A DNA stretch of 59,126 bases, taken from positions 1 to 59,126 of the forward strand of contig JAFVTT010000025.1 in NCBI GenBank assembly GCA_017503065.1, given 5' to 3'. This stretch comes from Bacteroidaceae bacterium (GTDB lineage Bacteria > Bacteroidota > Bacteroidia > Bacteroidales > Bacteroidaceae). Below are positions 7,920 to 15,376 of this stretch, one piece after another (the first letter of the stretch is position 1; each line of letters begins with the position of its first letter). The notes beneath the pieces are model-generated. The model had not been told where the DNA came from. It made no database searches and worked only from the letters and a program-made list of their open reading frames with translations. The position numbers were made by a program, and so were the translations under genes.

Positions 7920-8618
7920 ATGCAGGTCTTGAACTTCAGGAACCTCTCCACGGGTTACGGGCATAGGGTCGTTTCCACAGGCCTGACGGCAGGCTTGCAG
8001 GCAGGAAAGGTGACATGCCTGTTGGGGCCTAACGGTGCAGGAAAGAGCACGCTGCTCAGGACGCTGGCCGGTTATCAACATCCGTTGGACGGCGAGGTGG
8101 ACGAGGTGAGTGCCGACACCATAGGGGTGGTGCTTACGGAACACATCGATGCCATGGGATTGAAGGTCAGGGAAGTGGTAGCCATGGGAAGACATCCCTA
8201 TACGGGATACTTCGGACGCCTTTCCGCGGAGGACGAACGCATGGTGGACGATGCCATGAGGCTGACAGGCACGCAGGAGTTTGCCACCCGGCTCTTCTCC
8301 TCGCTGAGCGACGGCGAACGGCAGAAGGTGATGATAGCAAAGGCCTTGGCCCAGCAGACACCCATAATACTGATGGACGAACCGTCTGCCTTTCTGGATT
8401 TCCCCTCCAAGGTGGAACTGATGCTGCTGCTCCGCAACCTTGCGCACAACCAGGGCAAGGCCATACTCCTCTCCACGCACGATGTGGGGATTGCCCTGAA
8501 AACGGCCGACATGCTATGGCTCATGCAGGACGGAGGTATGACCACGGGCACGCCCTCGGAACTGGAAGCGTCGGGCGACATGGACAGGTTCCTGGGCAAG
8601 AGCCGTGCCTACATATAA
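7920..8618 (+). CDS. ABC transporter ATP-binding protein, iron-chelate/cobalamin (FecE/BtuD) type
   Basis: 232 residues from the ATG at 7920 (MQVLNFRNLSTGYG). Earlier in-frame starts overlap the promoter box or leader and give a non-homologous head. Motifs: Walker A GPNGAGKST, Q-loop region around the LTEHID segment, signature SLSDGE, Walker B IILMDEP, H-loop STHD. It energises uptake through the FecCD-type permease encoded on the opposite strand at 9106-10188, with the lipoprotein binding protein at 10304-11344. The substrate (siderophore, heme or corrinoid) cannot be told from sequence. A small secreted protein follows 54 bp downstream, probably in the same transcript. Confidence 0.9.
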   Translation: MQVLNFRNLSTGYGHRVVSTGLTAGLQAGKVTCLLGPNGAGKSTLLRTLAGYQHPLDGEVDEVSADTIGVVLTEHIDAMGLKVREVVAMGRHPYTGYFGRLSAEDERMVDDAMRLTGTQEFATRLFSSLSDGERQKVMIAKALAQQTPIILMDEPSAFLDFPSKVELMLLLRNLAHNQGKAILLSTHDVGIALKTADMLWLMQDGGMTTGTPSELEASGDMDRFLGKSRAYI

Positions 8619-8672
8619 GAGAGAAAACGAAATACAAAATATCAACTAATTAAACAAAAACAATCAAAAACT

Positions 8673-9101
8673 ATGAAGAAGTTGTTTGTAGTACTGGCCG
8701 CTATGGTTATGACCCTGAGCGCCAGCGCATTTGATTTCGACGGCATCAACCTGAATGCCAGTGTTAACAAGATCTCTGCCGAGATTGCAAAGCGTGGCTA
8801 CGTTTACGACGAGGCAAGCGATGCTTTCACCGGTATGTGCCAGGGTACCCAGATCTACATGAGCATGAACTGGAAGGATGTTAAGGAGGCAGGCAAGTTG
8901 GGCCAACTCATCGTTGACGTTCCCATGAAGGAGCAGAACGCCCTGAGCATCGTAACAAAGATGTTCAACGTTATCTACCACACCGCAGAGGGCGGCAAGG
9001 CCAATGTTTACTCTGTTTCCAACGACGGCACCACTCTGGAGGTTCAGTCAAGCAGCAAGGGTATCCGTCTGGTTTACAGCACTCCTTTCTACAAGAAGTA
9101 A
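8673..9101 (+). CDS. small secreted protein of unknown function
   Basis: 142 residues with a clear signal peptide (MKKLFVVLAAMVMTLSASA). The mature part is ~123 residues with no recognised domain, one Cys and mixed alpha/beta character. It lies 54 bp after the ABC ATPase gene in the same direction and ends 4 bp before the stop of the convergent permease gene. No promoter box was seen in the short spacer, so co-expression with the ATPase is likely. A periplasmic accessory role in the same uptake system is possible but is position-based inference. Confidence 0.75.
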   Translation: MKKLFVVLAAMVMTLSASAFDFDGINLNASVNKISAEIAKRGYVYDEASDAFTGMCQGTQIYMSMNWKDVKEAGKLGQLIVDVPMKEQNALSIVTKMFNVIYHTAEGGKANVYSVSNDGTTLEVQSSSKGIRLVYSTPFYKK

Positions 9102-9105
9102 ATCC

Positions 9106-10188
9106 TTATTTCTTCCCCCTTCCCATCTTGGCCGACAAGGTTGGGGCAAGGGTGTGATAAACGATTACTGGCGCTCCTATCAGGGGCGTCAGTACGTTTA
9201 TAGGCAGGACGCTGCTCTGGGGCAGGTTGCAGAGCAGGTTGCAAAGCAGGGCTATGGACGCACCCAATGCCATGGTTTGGGGCAGGAGAGAGCGGTGCGA
9301 ACCCGAGGGGGAGATGAAGCGTGCCATGTGGGGCGTGGCAAGGCCTATGAAACTGATGGGACCGCAAAAGGCCGTGGTGATGGCCGAGAGCAGGCCCGTG
9401 GCAAGCAAAAGCATGTGGCGCGTGCGTGTGGTGTCCACGCCAAGGTTCTGCGCATAACGGTCGCCCAGGAGCAGGGCATCCAGAGGCTTCATCATCAGCA
9501 ATGCCATAACCAGTCCTATGGAAACCAGTCCTATGAAGACAGGCAGGCGCTCGGTGCTGACGCTGGAGAAATTGCCCATTCCCCAGAGGACGTAGGCCTG
9601 AAGTCCGTCGTGGCTTGCCCAGAACTGGAGCAGGGATATAAGGCTTCCGGTGATGTAGGAAATTATCACACCCGTGATAAGCAGCATGACGGTGCTCCTG
9701 AGCATGGCATTGAGAACGGACAGCAACGCCATTATGCCAACGGCACCAGCCAGTGCCGCCAGAATGGTGAAGACGTAGCCTCCGAGCGACAGGTTGCCCA
9801 TGGTTATGCTTCCCCCGAAGAGCATCATGGCTACGGCCACGCCAAGGCTGGCTCCGCTATCTATGCCAAGTATGGACGGACCTGCCAGAGGATTGCGGAA
9901 GGCCGTTTGCAGGAGCAAGCCGCAGGTGGCCAGTGCCGCACCGCAGAACGTGGCGGTAAGCATTTGGGGCACACGGCTATGCCACACGATGTACGACCAC
10001 GACGGATGCCCCTCTATCTCCTTGCCCAGGAGGATGTCGGGCATGGCACCCAGAGGTATGTCCAGCGAACCCCACAGGATGTTCGCCGCCATCAGCATGA
10101 TGGGCATGGCAATGAGAAGTATTGTGCGGGCCTTGACAAAGTATTGTGAACCTTGATGCTTCGTATTGTTTGTGCTTTCGTTGTACAT
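9106..10188 (-). CDS. FecCD/BtuC-type ABC transporter permease
   Basis: 360 residues, with ten or so hydrophobic helices. Family segments include the VWHSRVPQMLTATFCGAALA region (R-P-R/Q-like loop), LLQTAFRNPLAGPSILGIDSGA and FCGPISFIGLATPHMAR, all hallmarks of the FecCD family of iron-siderophore, heme and vitamin B12 importers. It is an inner membrane protein that pairs with the ATPase at 7920-8618. It is transcribed leftward, downstream of the binding-protein gene, with 115 bp between them filled by a 9-bp tandem repeat. Full length for the family. Confidence 0.92.
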   Translation of the reverse strand: MYNESTNNTKHQGSQYFVKARTILLIAMPIMLMAANILWGSLDIPLGAMPDILLGKEIEGHPSWSYIVWHSRVPQMLTATFCGAALATCGLLLQTAFRNPLAGPSILGIDSGASLGVAVAMMLFGGSITMGNLSLGGYVFTILAALAGAVGIMALLSVLNAMLRSTVMLLITGVIISYITGSLISLLQFWASHDGLQAYVLWGMGNFSSVSTERLPVFIGLVSIGLVMALLMMKPLDALLLGDRYAQNLGVDTTRTRHMLLLATGLLSAITTAFCGPISFIGLATPHMARFISPSGSHRSLLPQTMALGASIALLCNLLCNLPQSSVLPINVLTPLIGAPVIVYHTLAPTLSAKMGRGKK

Positions 10189-10204
10189 GGGTGTTTTGAG
10201 TTCT

Positions 10205-10294
10205 GAGTAATCTGAGTATTCCGAGTATTCTGAGTACTCCGAGTATTCCGAGTACTCCGAGTATTCCGAGTATTCCGATTACTCCGAGTTTTCC
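10205..10294 (-). repeat. ten tandem 9-bp units GAGTAYTCC
   Basis: Ten consecutive 9-mers (consensus GAGTAYTCC; the core GAGTACTC is itself a palindrome) fill the spacer between the binding-protein stop and the permease start. They are followed by TTTTCCG heptamers. Unit number is probably variable by slippage. Confidence 0.8.
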
Positions 10295-10303
10295 GTTTTC
10301 CGT

Positions 10304-11344
10304 TTACCTAAAGTACTCGTGCCGTGTCTCCACCCCCAGTTCGGGATGAAGCACGCTTATCAGGTTTTCCAGCAGGTATTCGGGGTGGAATGGTGTTTCC
10401 TCGAAGAAGGGCACCTCTTCCGTATTGCATACCATCAGTTTTGCCTTGATGTGGCTTGTGGCAGGGCAATCCTGCGCCAACTGCTCCTTGGTCAGGGGAC
10501 CGAAACTCTTTATCAGCCAGAAGTCGGCTTCTATGGCTTTGTCCAGCACCACCTCTATGCTAAGGGCGCTGGCTCCGCTCCCCGGGATGTCGGCAAAGAT
10601 GTAATCAGCACCGGCGTCGCGGTAGAGCATGCCTGTGGTGCTCTCTCCGTTGGGCACGTGCCATGTACCGCTCAGGGGACGCTCGGTCAGCAGTTTGGGC
10701 TTCCTTTCTGCCTTGGAAGCCAAAGCCTTCAGTTCCCCGTACCGATGCTCTATGGCCGCAAAGAGGCTGTCCGCACGCTCCTCCGCACCGAAGAGAAGTC
10801 CGTATATCCTTATCCACTCGGCACGTGCCAGGGGCGACACTTCCATATAGTCGGCACACTCCATGATGGGTATGCCCATCTGCTCCAGGCGGCCGTAACC
10901 ACCCTGACTTTCGTATGGCGAAGGCATAAGCAGGTCGGGTTGGAGGTCCATTATCTGCTCTATGTTCACGGCATTGCTCATGCCAAGGTCGCGGATACGT
11001 CCTTCGGCAATGGTTTGTTTCAGTTGCGGATGTTTCAGATATTTGGTGTCGAACATACCGCCTATCCGATGTGCCTGTCCCAACTCTGCCAGCAGGGCGG
11101 CATGTGTGGCCGTGTACACGGCAGCCCTCTCCACCGGCACCTTCACCCTTATGCTCCTGAGCGTGGCGCTTGTGTCCCAAGGGTTGCGGATGTCTATGCT
11201 GACAATGTCCCCCTGCCTGACGGCGCAGACATAGCGTGCATGTCGCAGGGACAGGGTGTCGCCTTCCAGCGCTTCGCCCGTCCTGCCATCGGTGCACGAG
11301 GCAAGAAACATGTATGCAAGGATTATCGTCCAAAGGTATTTCAT
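10304..11344 (-). CDS. substrate-binding lipoprotein of the FecCD-type transporter (BtuF/FecB-like)
   Basis: 346 residues from the ATG at 11344 (MKYLWTIILAYMFLASC). The alternative ATG at 11356 is only a few bases after the predicted transcript start. LASC is a lipobox, so the protein is lipid-anchored on the periplasmic face of a membrane. Two lobes joined by a long helix are expected; segments such as IEQIMDLQPDLLMPSPYE and EWIRIYGLLFGAEERA fit the periplasmic-binding-protein fold of iron-chelate and cobalamin carriers. It delivers ligand to the downstream permease. A TAAATTTG box (minus strand, 11371-11378) precedes it, back to back with the promoter of the DUF3472 gene. Confidence 0.85.
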   Translation of the reverse strand: MKYLWTIILAYMFLASCTDGRTGEALEGDTLSLRHARYVCAVRQGDIVSIDIRNPWDTSATLRSIRVKVPVERAAVYTATHAALLAELGQAHRIGGMFDTKYLKHPQLKQTIAEGRIRDLGMSNAVNIEQIMDLQPDLLMPSPYESQGGYGRLEQMGIPIMECADYMEVSPLARAEWIRIYGLLFGAEERADSLFAAIEHRYGELKALASKAERKPKLLTERPLSGTWHVPNGESTTGMLYRDAGADYIFADIPGSGASALSIEVVLDKAIEADFWLIKSFGPLTKEQLAQDCPATSHIKAKLMVCNTEEVPFFEETPFHPEYLLENLISVLHPELGVETRHEYFR

Positions 11345-11370
11345 GAGGTTGTCCATAGGCTTATCGCATG

Positions 11371-11378
11371 CAAATTTA
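11371..11378 (-). promoter_or_regulatory. -7 promoter box of the transporter operon
   Basis: Minus-strand TAAATTTG, about 27 bp before the chosen ATG. No clear -33 box; initiation may need an activator. Confidence 0.4.
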
Positions 11379-11407
11379 CACCTTTTTCGTTTAATTGTTT
11401 CCCTCGC

Positions 11408-11438
11408 TTGGTCTTTTATGATAAATTCACTAACTTTG
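11408..11438 (+). promoter_or_regulatory. promoter of the DUF3472/5'-nucleotidase operon
   Basis: TTG (11408-11410), 20-bp spacer, TAACTTTG (11431-11438), 23 bp before the ATG at 11462. Confidence 0.65.
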
Positions 11439-11461
11439 CAAGGAAATAACATTAAATCCCC

Positions 11462-12766
11462 ATGATTATGAAAAAGAGATTTTTCCTTTTGGCTTCAGTT
11501 GTGTCAGTTGCATTGCTGGCAATGAGTTGCTCGGGAGCGGAATCGGCATCCGAGCAGAGTGAGAGTGTTGTTACCCTGTCAGGTAATGCGTATATAACGG
11601 CTTCTCCCGAGAGCGAACCGGCATATATAGACGAGGGCAAATGTGAAATCTGCAACTGGGACGACGAGGAAACGGTTGTAAGTTTCTATTTCAGAGCCAT
11701 GGACAAAGGCAAGATGACCGTTGCATTGCAGGCAAAGGGACATTCCCTTGTGGGGGTTTCCCTGTTGGGCAAGACCGAGGAAGTGGAACTGGCAAGCGAC
11801 ACTCTGACCCTTGTTGAGGTTGGAACCTTCAAGGTTAAGGAACCCGGTTACATCAAGGTGGACATCCGTGGCCTTAAGATTAACGAAGGAGAGAGTTTCG
11901 GCAACGTGCAATCCCTTGTAGTGAAGGGCAATATGGGACCCGTGGTGTGTGTAGGCGGAGACTTCAGCACCCACTTCGGACGCCGCGGTCCTTCCACACA
12001 CATGAACTACACCCTGCCCGAGGGAGACGTTGAATGGTTCTACAACGAAGTGGTAGTACCCGAAGAGGGTGATATCCCCAGCAGTTACTACATGGCCTGC
12101 GGTTTTGGCGAGGGATACTTCGGCATGCAGAACAACACTCCCTACCCAAGAAGAATCCTCTTCTCTGTATGGAGTCCCTTCTCAACTGACAATCCTGCAG
12201 AGATTCCCGATTCAATGCGCGTACAACTCGTCAGGAAAGGTGCAAATACCACAATTAGCGACTTCGGCAACGAAGGCTCTGGCGGTCAGAGTTACATGCA
12301 CTACGACTGGAAACCGGGCGAGCGTTGCCGCTTCCTCATTAGCGTGCGTCCCGACAACAACAATACCACCGTTTACACCGCTTATTTCTACGACAACCAT
12401 CAGAGCAAGTGGACACTCGTCGCATCATGGCGCCGTCCCCAGACAAGCACATGGTACACCCACGCCTACTCCTTCCTGGAGAACTTCAACCCCACTATGG
12501 GATATATCACCAGAAAGGCTTACTATGACAACCAGTGGGCACGCACCGCTGACGGCAAGTGGATACCTGTCACCCAGGCTCGTTTCACCTGCGATGCCAC
12601 GGGCGGCCAGAAGCAGCGTCTTGACTACAAGGGCGGTGTAGAGGAGAAGGGCTTCTTCCTCACCATGGGCGGTTTCTTCAACGACTTTCTGGAGTCAGGC
12701 ACACCGTTCACACGCGAGGGCAACGTGACAGAGGCTCCAGACGTGGATTTCTCAACACTTGAATAA
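11462..12766 (+). CDS. DUF3472 domain lipoprotein
   Basis: 434 residues; a second ATG two codons in (MKKRFF) may be the real start. The signal peptide ends in a lipobox (LLAMSC), so this is a lipoprotein. Residues ~40-160 resemble the carbohydrate-binding-like DUF5077 domain that often precedes DUF3472. The rest carries DUF3472 features: the GGDFSTHFGRRGPSTHMNY segment, ILFSVWSPF, and the Trp/Tyr-rich HYDWKPGERCRFLI region. The function is not established; these proteins are common in glycan-degrading Bacteroidetes. The 5'-nucleotidase gene follows after 20 bp, so the pair forms an operon. Confidence 0.82.
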   Translation: MIMKKRFFLLASVVSVALLAMSCSGAESASEQSESVVTLSGNAYITASPESEPAYIDEGKCEICNWDDEETVVSFYFRAMDKGKMTVALQAKGHSLVGVSLLGKTEEVELASDTLTLVEVGTFKVKEPGYIKVDIRGLKINEGESFGNVQSLVVKGNMGPVVCVGGDFSTHFGRRGPSTHMNYTLPEGDVEWFYNEVVVPEEGDIPSSYYMACGFGEGYFGMQNNTPYPRRILFSVWSPFSTDNPAEIPDSMRVQLVRKGANTTISDFGNEGSGGQSYMHYDWKPGERCRFLISVRPDNNNTTVYTAYFYDNHQSKWTLVASWRRPQTSTWYTHAYSFLENFNPTMGYITRKAYYDNQWARTADGKWIPVTQARFTCDATGGQKQRLDYKGGVEEKGFFLTMGGFFNDFLESGTPFTREGNVTEAPDVDFSTLE

Positions 12767-12786
12767 GATAGCATTATAGGAAGACA

Positions 12787-14370
12787 ATGAAGAAGGTCTT
12801 TTCGATACTTACCTCTTTCCAGAACCGGATCAACAGATATCTGGTTCTGGTTATTCTAACCGTTCCCCTGCTCTATGCCTGTGATAGCGGCAAGCAGCGC
12901 AGTATAGTCATACTCTACGAAAACGACGTTCATTGCGTCCTCGACGGGTATGCACGTCTCCGCGGATTGGCCGATGCCGTATCGGACACGGCATGGGTTG
13001 GGCTTACCAGTAGCGGCGACTTCCTGCACGGAGGCACGGCAGGCGCCATCTCAGGAGGACAGTTCGTGGTGGACATCATGAAGGAGATGGGCTACGATGC
13101 CATAGGCCTGGGAAACCACGAATTCGACTTCGGCACTCCGCACCTTACAAAACTCGTGGAGGAAAACGGCTTGCCCGTTGTCAACATGAACCTGCGCTCC
13201 CTGCATCCCGATTCCCTGTTTTTCACACCTTATATTATTAAGGACTTTGGCGGAAAGAAGATAGCCTTTGTGGGTGTCGTTACTCCGGAATCCCTGATAA
13301 GCGAGGCATACTCTTTCTTCGACAAGCAAGGCAAGCAGATGCTGAGCCTTTGCGAAGACAATCTGGTGGACGAGGTGCAGAAGACCGTCAACGAGGCACG
13401 CAAGGCAGGTGCCCACTATGTTATCCTCCTGTCACATCTGGGCGAGGCTTCGGCAAAGAATTTCCTTACCAGCCACCGCCTTGTAAGCAGTACTCGTGGC
13501 ATAGACGTGGTTCTTGACGGCCACACGCATAGCCGCATACCATGCGAAACCGTACTGAATGCCGATGGCGACACGGTATTGCTCTCGCAGACAGGTTCGC
13601 GTTTCAAGAACGTGGGCAAACTCGTCATCCGCCCCGACGGACGCATGTCTACGGAACTGATTCCCGTTGATTCCATAAAGCAGGAAAGTGCGCATGTCCG
13701 CCAAGTTACGGACAGCATAGAGGCCATGATGGCCAAGGTGACGACCAACAAGATATGCCATAGCGACTACCGTATGGACCTCTTCGACGAAAACGGCCGT
13801 CAGATGGTCAGAACCCGCGAGACATGCATCGGCAACCTTGTTGCGGATGCCTTCCGTGCCGTTACCGGGGCACAACTTGCCGTAAACAACGGTGGCGGCA
13901 TACGCGCACCGCTCGCGGCCGGCGACTGGACCTATGGCAACATCGTAGATGCCTTGCCCTACAACAACTATCTTACCGTGGTTAGGATAAAGGGTTCAAA
14001 ACTCTTTGAACTCCTTGTTGCCACCACATCCAATTCGCCCATGGAGGACGGCCAGTTCCCGCAGATTTCGGGTTTCCGCTTCAATCTCAACCCCAAGGCC
14101 GTGGGCAAGGCACGCATCTCCAAGGTGGAGGTTCTTGACGATAAGACAGGACGCTACTCCCCATTGAAGATGGATGCGGAATACACTCTCTGCACCACCG
14201 ACTATTGTGTCACGGGCGGTGGCATGTACAATGTTCTTCGCGATGCCTGCATCCTGCAGGAAAACATCATGCTCTACAACCAGGCCTTCATCACCTACGT
14301 TTCCGAACACCTGAAGGGCGAGATTCCCGAGCGTTATGCCTCTCCACAGGGACGAATAAACATGAAGTAG
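12787..14370 (+). CDS. 5'-nucleotidase/UDP-sugar hydrolase-type metallophosphoesterase lipoprotein
   Basis: 527 residues. The N-terminal hydrophobic segment ends in LLYAC, a lipobox. The metallophosphatase domain (about 35-290) shows ENDVHC (D-x-H metal site), GNHEFDFG, a HLG segment and DGHTHSRIP. The C-terminal 5'-nucleotidase domain (about 330-520) has NNGGGIRAPLAAGDW and DALPYNN, which hold the nucleoside. It is expected to dephosphorylate nucleotides in the periplasm or on the cell surface for purine and phosphate salvage. Bacteroidetes often split these two domains into separate genes; here both are in one chain. It is co-transcribed with the DUF3472 gene upstream. Confidence 0.92.
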   Translation: MKKVFSILTSFQNRINRYLVLVILTVPLLYACDSGKQRSIVILYENDVHCVLDGYARLRGLADAVSDTAWVGLTSSGDFLHGGTAGAISGGQFVVDIMKEMGYDAIGLGNHEFDFGTPHLTKLVEENGLPVVNMNLRSLHPDSLFFTPYIIKDFGGKKIAFVGVVTPESLISEAYSFFDKQGKQMLSLCEDNLVDEVQKTVNEARKAGAHYVILLSHLGEASAKNFLTSHRLVSSTRGIDVVLDGHTHSRIPCETVLNADGDTVLLSQTGSRFKNVGKLVIRPDGRMSTELIPVDSIKQESAHVRQVTDSIEAMMAKVTTNKICHSDYRMDLFDENGRQMVRTRETCIGNLVADAFRAVTGAQLAVNNGGGIRAPLAAGDWTYGNIVDALPYNNYLTVVRIKGSKLFELLVATTSNSPMEDGQFPQISGFRFNLNPKAVGKARISKVEVLDDKTGRYSPLKMDAEYTLCTTDYCVTGGGMYNVLRDACILQENIMLYNQAFITYVSEHLKGEIPERYASPQGRINMK

Positions 14371-14418
14371 CCTTCTTTGCAGGCATTTCCCCAAGACTTT
14401 ATATTGGATAAAAATCAG

Positions 14419-14456
14419 CGCATTCTTGCCGGTATCGGCAAGAATGCGTATCTTTG
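14419..14456 (+). promoter_or_regulatory. Fic promoter overlapped by a perfect 13-bp inverted repeat (candidate operator)
   Basis: CGCATTCTTGCCG (14419-14431), GTAT, CGGCAAGAATGCG (14436-14448), then TATCTTTG (14449-14456). A TTG inside the left arm (14426-14428) is 20 bp from TATCTTTG, so the palindrome fills the core promoter. A further partial half-site (TCTTGCCGATAGAA) lies just before the start codon. No T-run follows, which argues against a terminator. Confidence 0.65.
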
Positions 14457-14488
14457 TGCCGTTAATCGAATCAAATCTTGCCGATAGA

Positions 14489-15370
14489 ATGGACTTTATA
14501 TCTGTATCAGAGTTTGCCGGAAGGCATGGCATAAGTGAACGTACCGCCCGCAATTATTGTTCGCAGGGCAAGATAGACGGAGCCTTCCTCACGGGAAAGG
14601 TATGGAATATTCCTGCCAATGCGGAGTTGCCCAGAAAAGGAAAGGCAAAGGTCTCTCCTCTATTGACTCGTTTGCGTCAGGAGCGTGAAGCAAGGTTGAA
14701 GGGTGGTATATATCACCGTACGCAGATAGAATTGACCTATAGTTCTAATCATATAGAGGGCAGCCGCCTGACAAAGGAGCAGACACGCTATATTTTTGAG
14801 ACAAACACCCTTGGCATAACCACAGAGAACACGCGCATTGACGATATAATGGAAACGGTAAACCATTTCCGTTGCATAGATTATATCATAGAACATGCTA
14901 TGGACAAGATTACCGAGCACCACATAAAGCACCTGCACCTTATGCTAAAGGCCAATACCTCCGATTCGCAAAAGGATTGGTTTGCCGTGGGCGAATACAA
15001 GCGATTGCCCAACGAGGTGGGAGGTGGGGAAACGGTACTGCCCGAGGATGTCTCCAAGCACATGAAGGCCCTATTGGCGGAGTACAATGCCGTCAGACAG
15101 GTCAGCCTAAGTGATGTGCTGGACTTTCATGTGCGTTTCGAGCGCATACACCCTTTTCAGGATGGAAACGGTCGTATCGGCCGTTTGCTGATGTTCTGGC
15201 AATGCCTTCAGGCCTCCATAGTGCCTTTTATCATTACCGAGGACTTGCGCCTGTTCTATTATCGTGGTATACAGAACTGGGGTAGGGTAGACGGTTTCCT
15301 GACCGACACCTGCCTTACGGCGCAGGACAATTACAAGGCGGCTTTGGATTACTTCGCCATTAAGTATTGA
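14489..15370 (+). CDS. Fic domain protein with N-terminal DNA-binding helix-turn-helix
   Basis: 293 residues from the ATG at 14489 (MDFISVSEFAGRHGISERTA); earlier in-frame ATGs overlap the promoter. Residues 1-45 look like a MerR/excisionase-type helix-turn-helix. Residues 86-91 (SNHIEG) match the class II inhibitory motif [S/T]xxxE[G/N]. The Fic core motif HPFQDGNGRIGR is intact at 221-232, so the protein should transfer AMP (or another nucleotide part) to a target hydroxyl when not inhibited. Combining an autoinhibited Fic enzyme with a DNA-binding head suggests it represses its own promoter, which carries a strong palindrome. The target is unknown. Monocistronic; the convergent PEP-binding gene ends 6 bp away. 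Confidence 0.9.
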   Translation: MDFISVSEFAGRHGISERTARNYCSQGKIDGAFLTGKVWNIPANAELPRKGKAKVSPLLTRLRQEREARLKGGIYHRTQIELTYSSNHIEGSRLTKEQTRYIFETNTLGITTENTRIDDIMETVNHFRCIDYIIEHAMDKITEHHIKHLHLMLKANTSDSQKDWFAVGEYKRLPNEVGGGETVLPEDVSKHMKALLAEYNAVRQVSLSDVLDFHVRFERIHPFQDGNGRIGRLLMFWQCLQASIVPFIITEDLRLFYYRGIQNWGRVDGFLTDTCLTAQDNYKAALDYFAIKY

Positions 15371-15376
15371 CCACCT

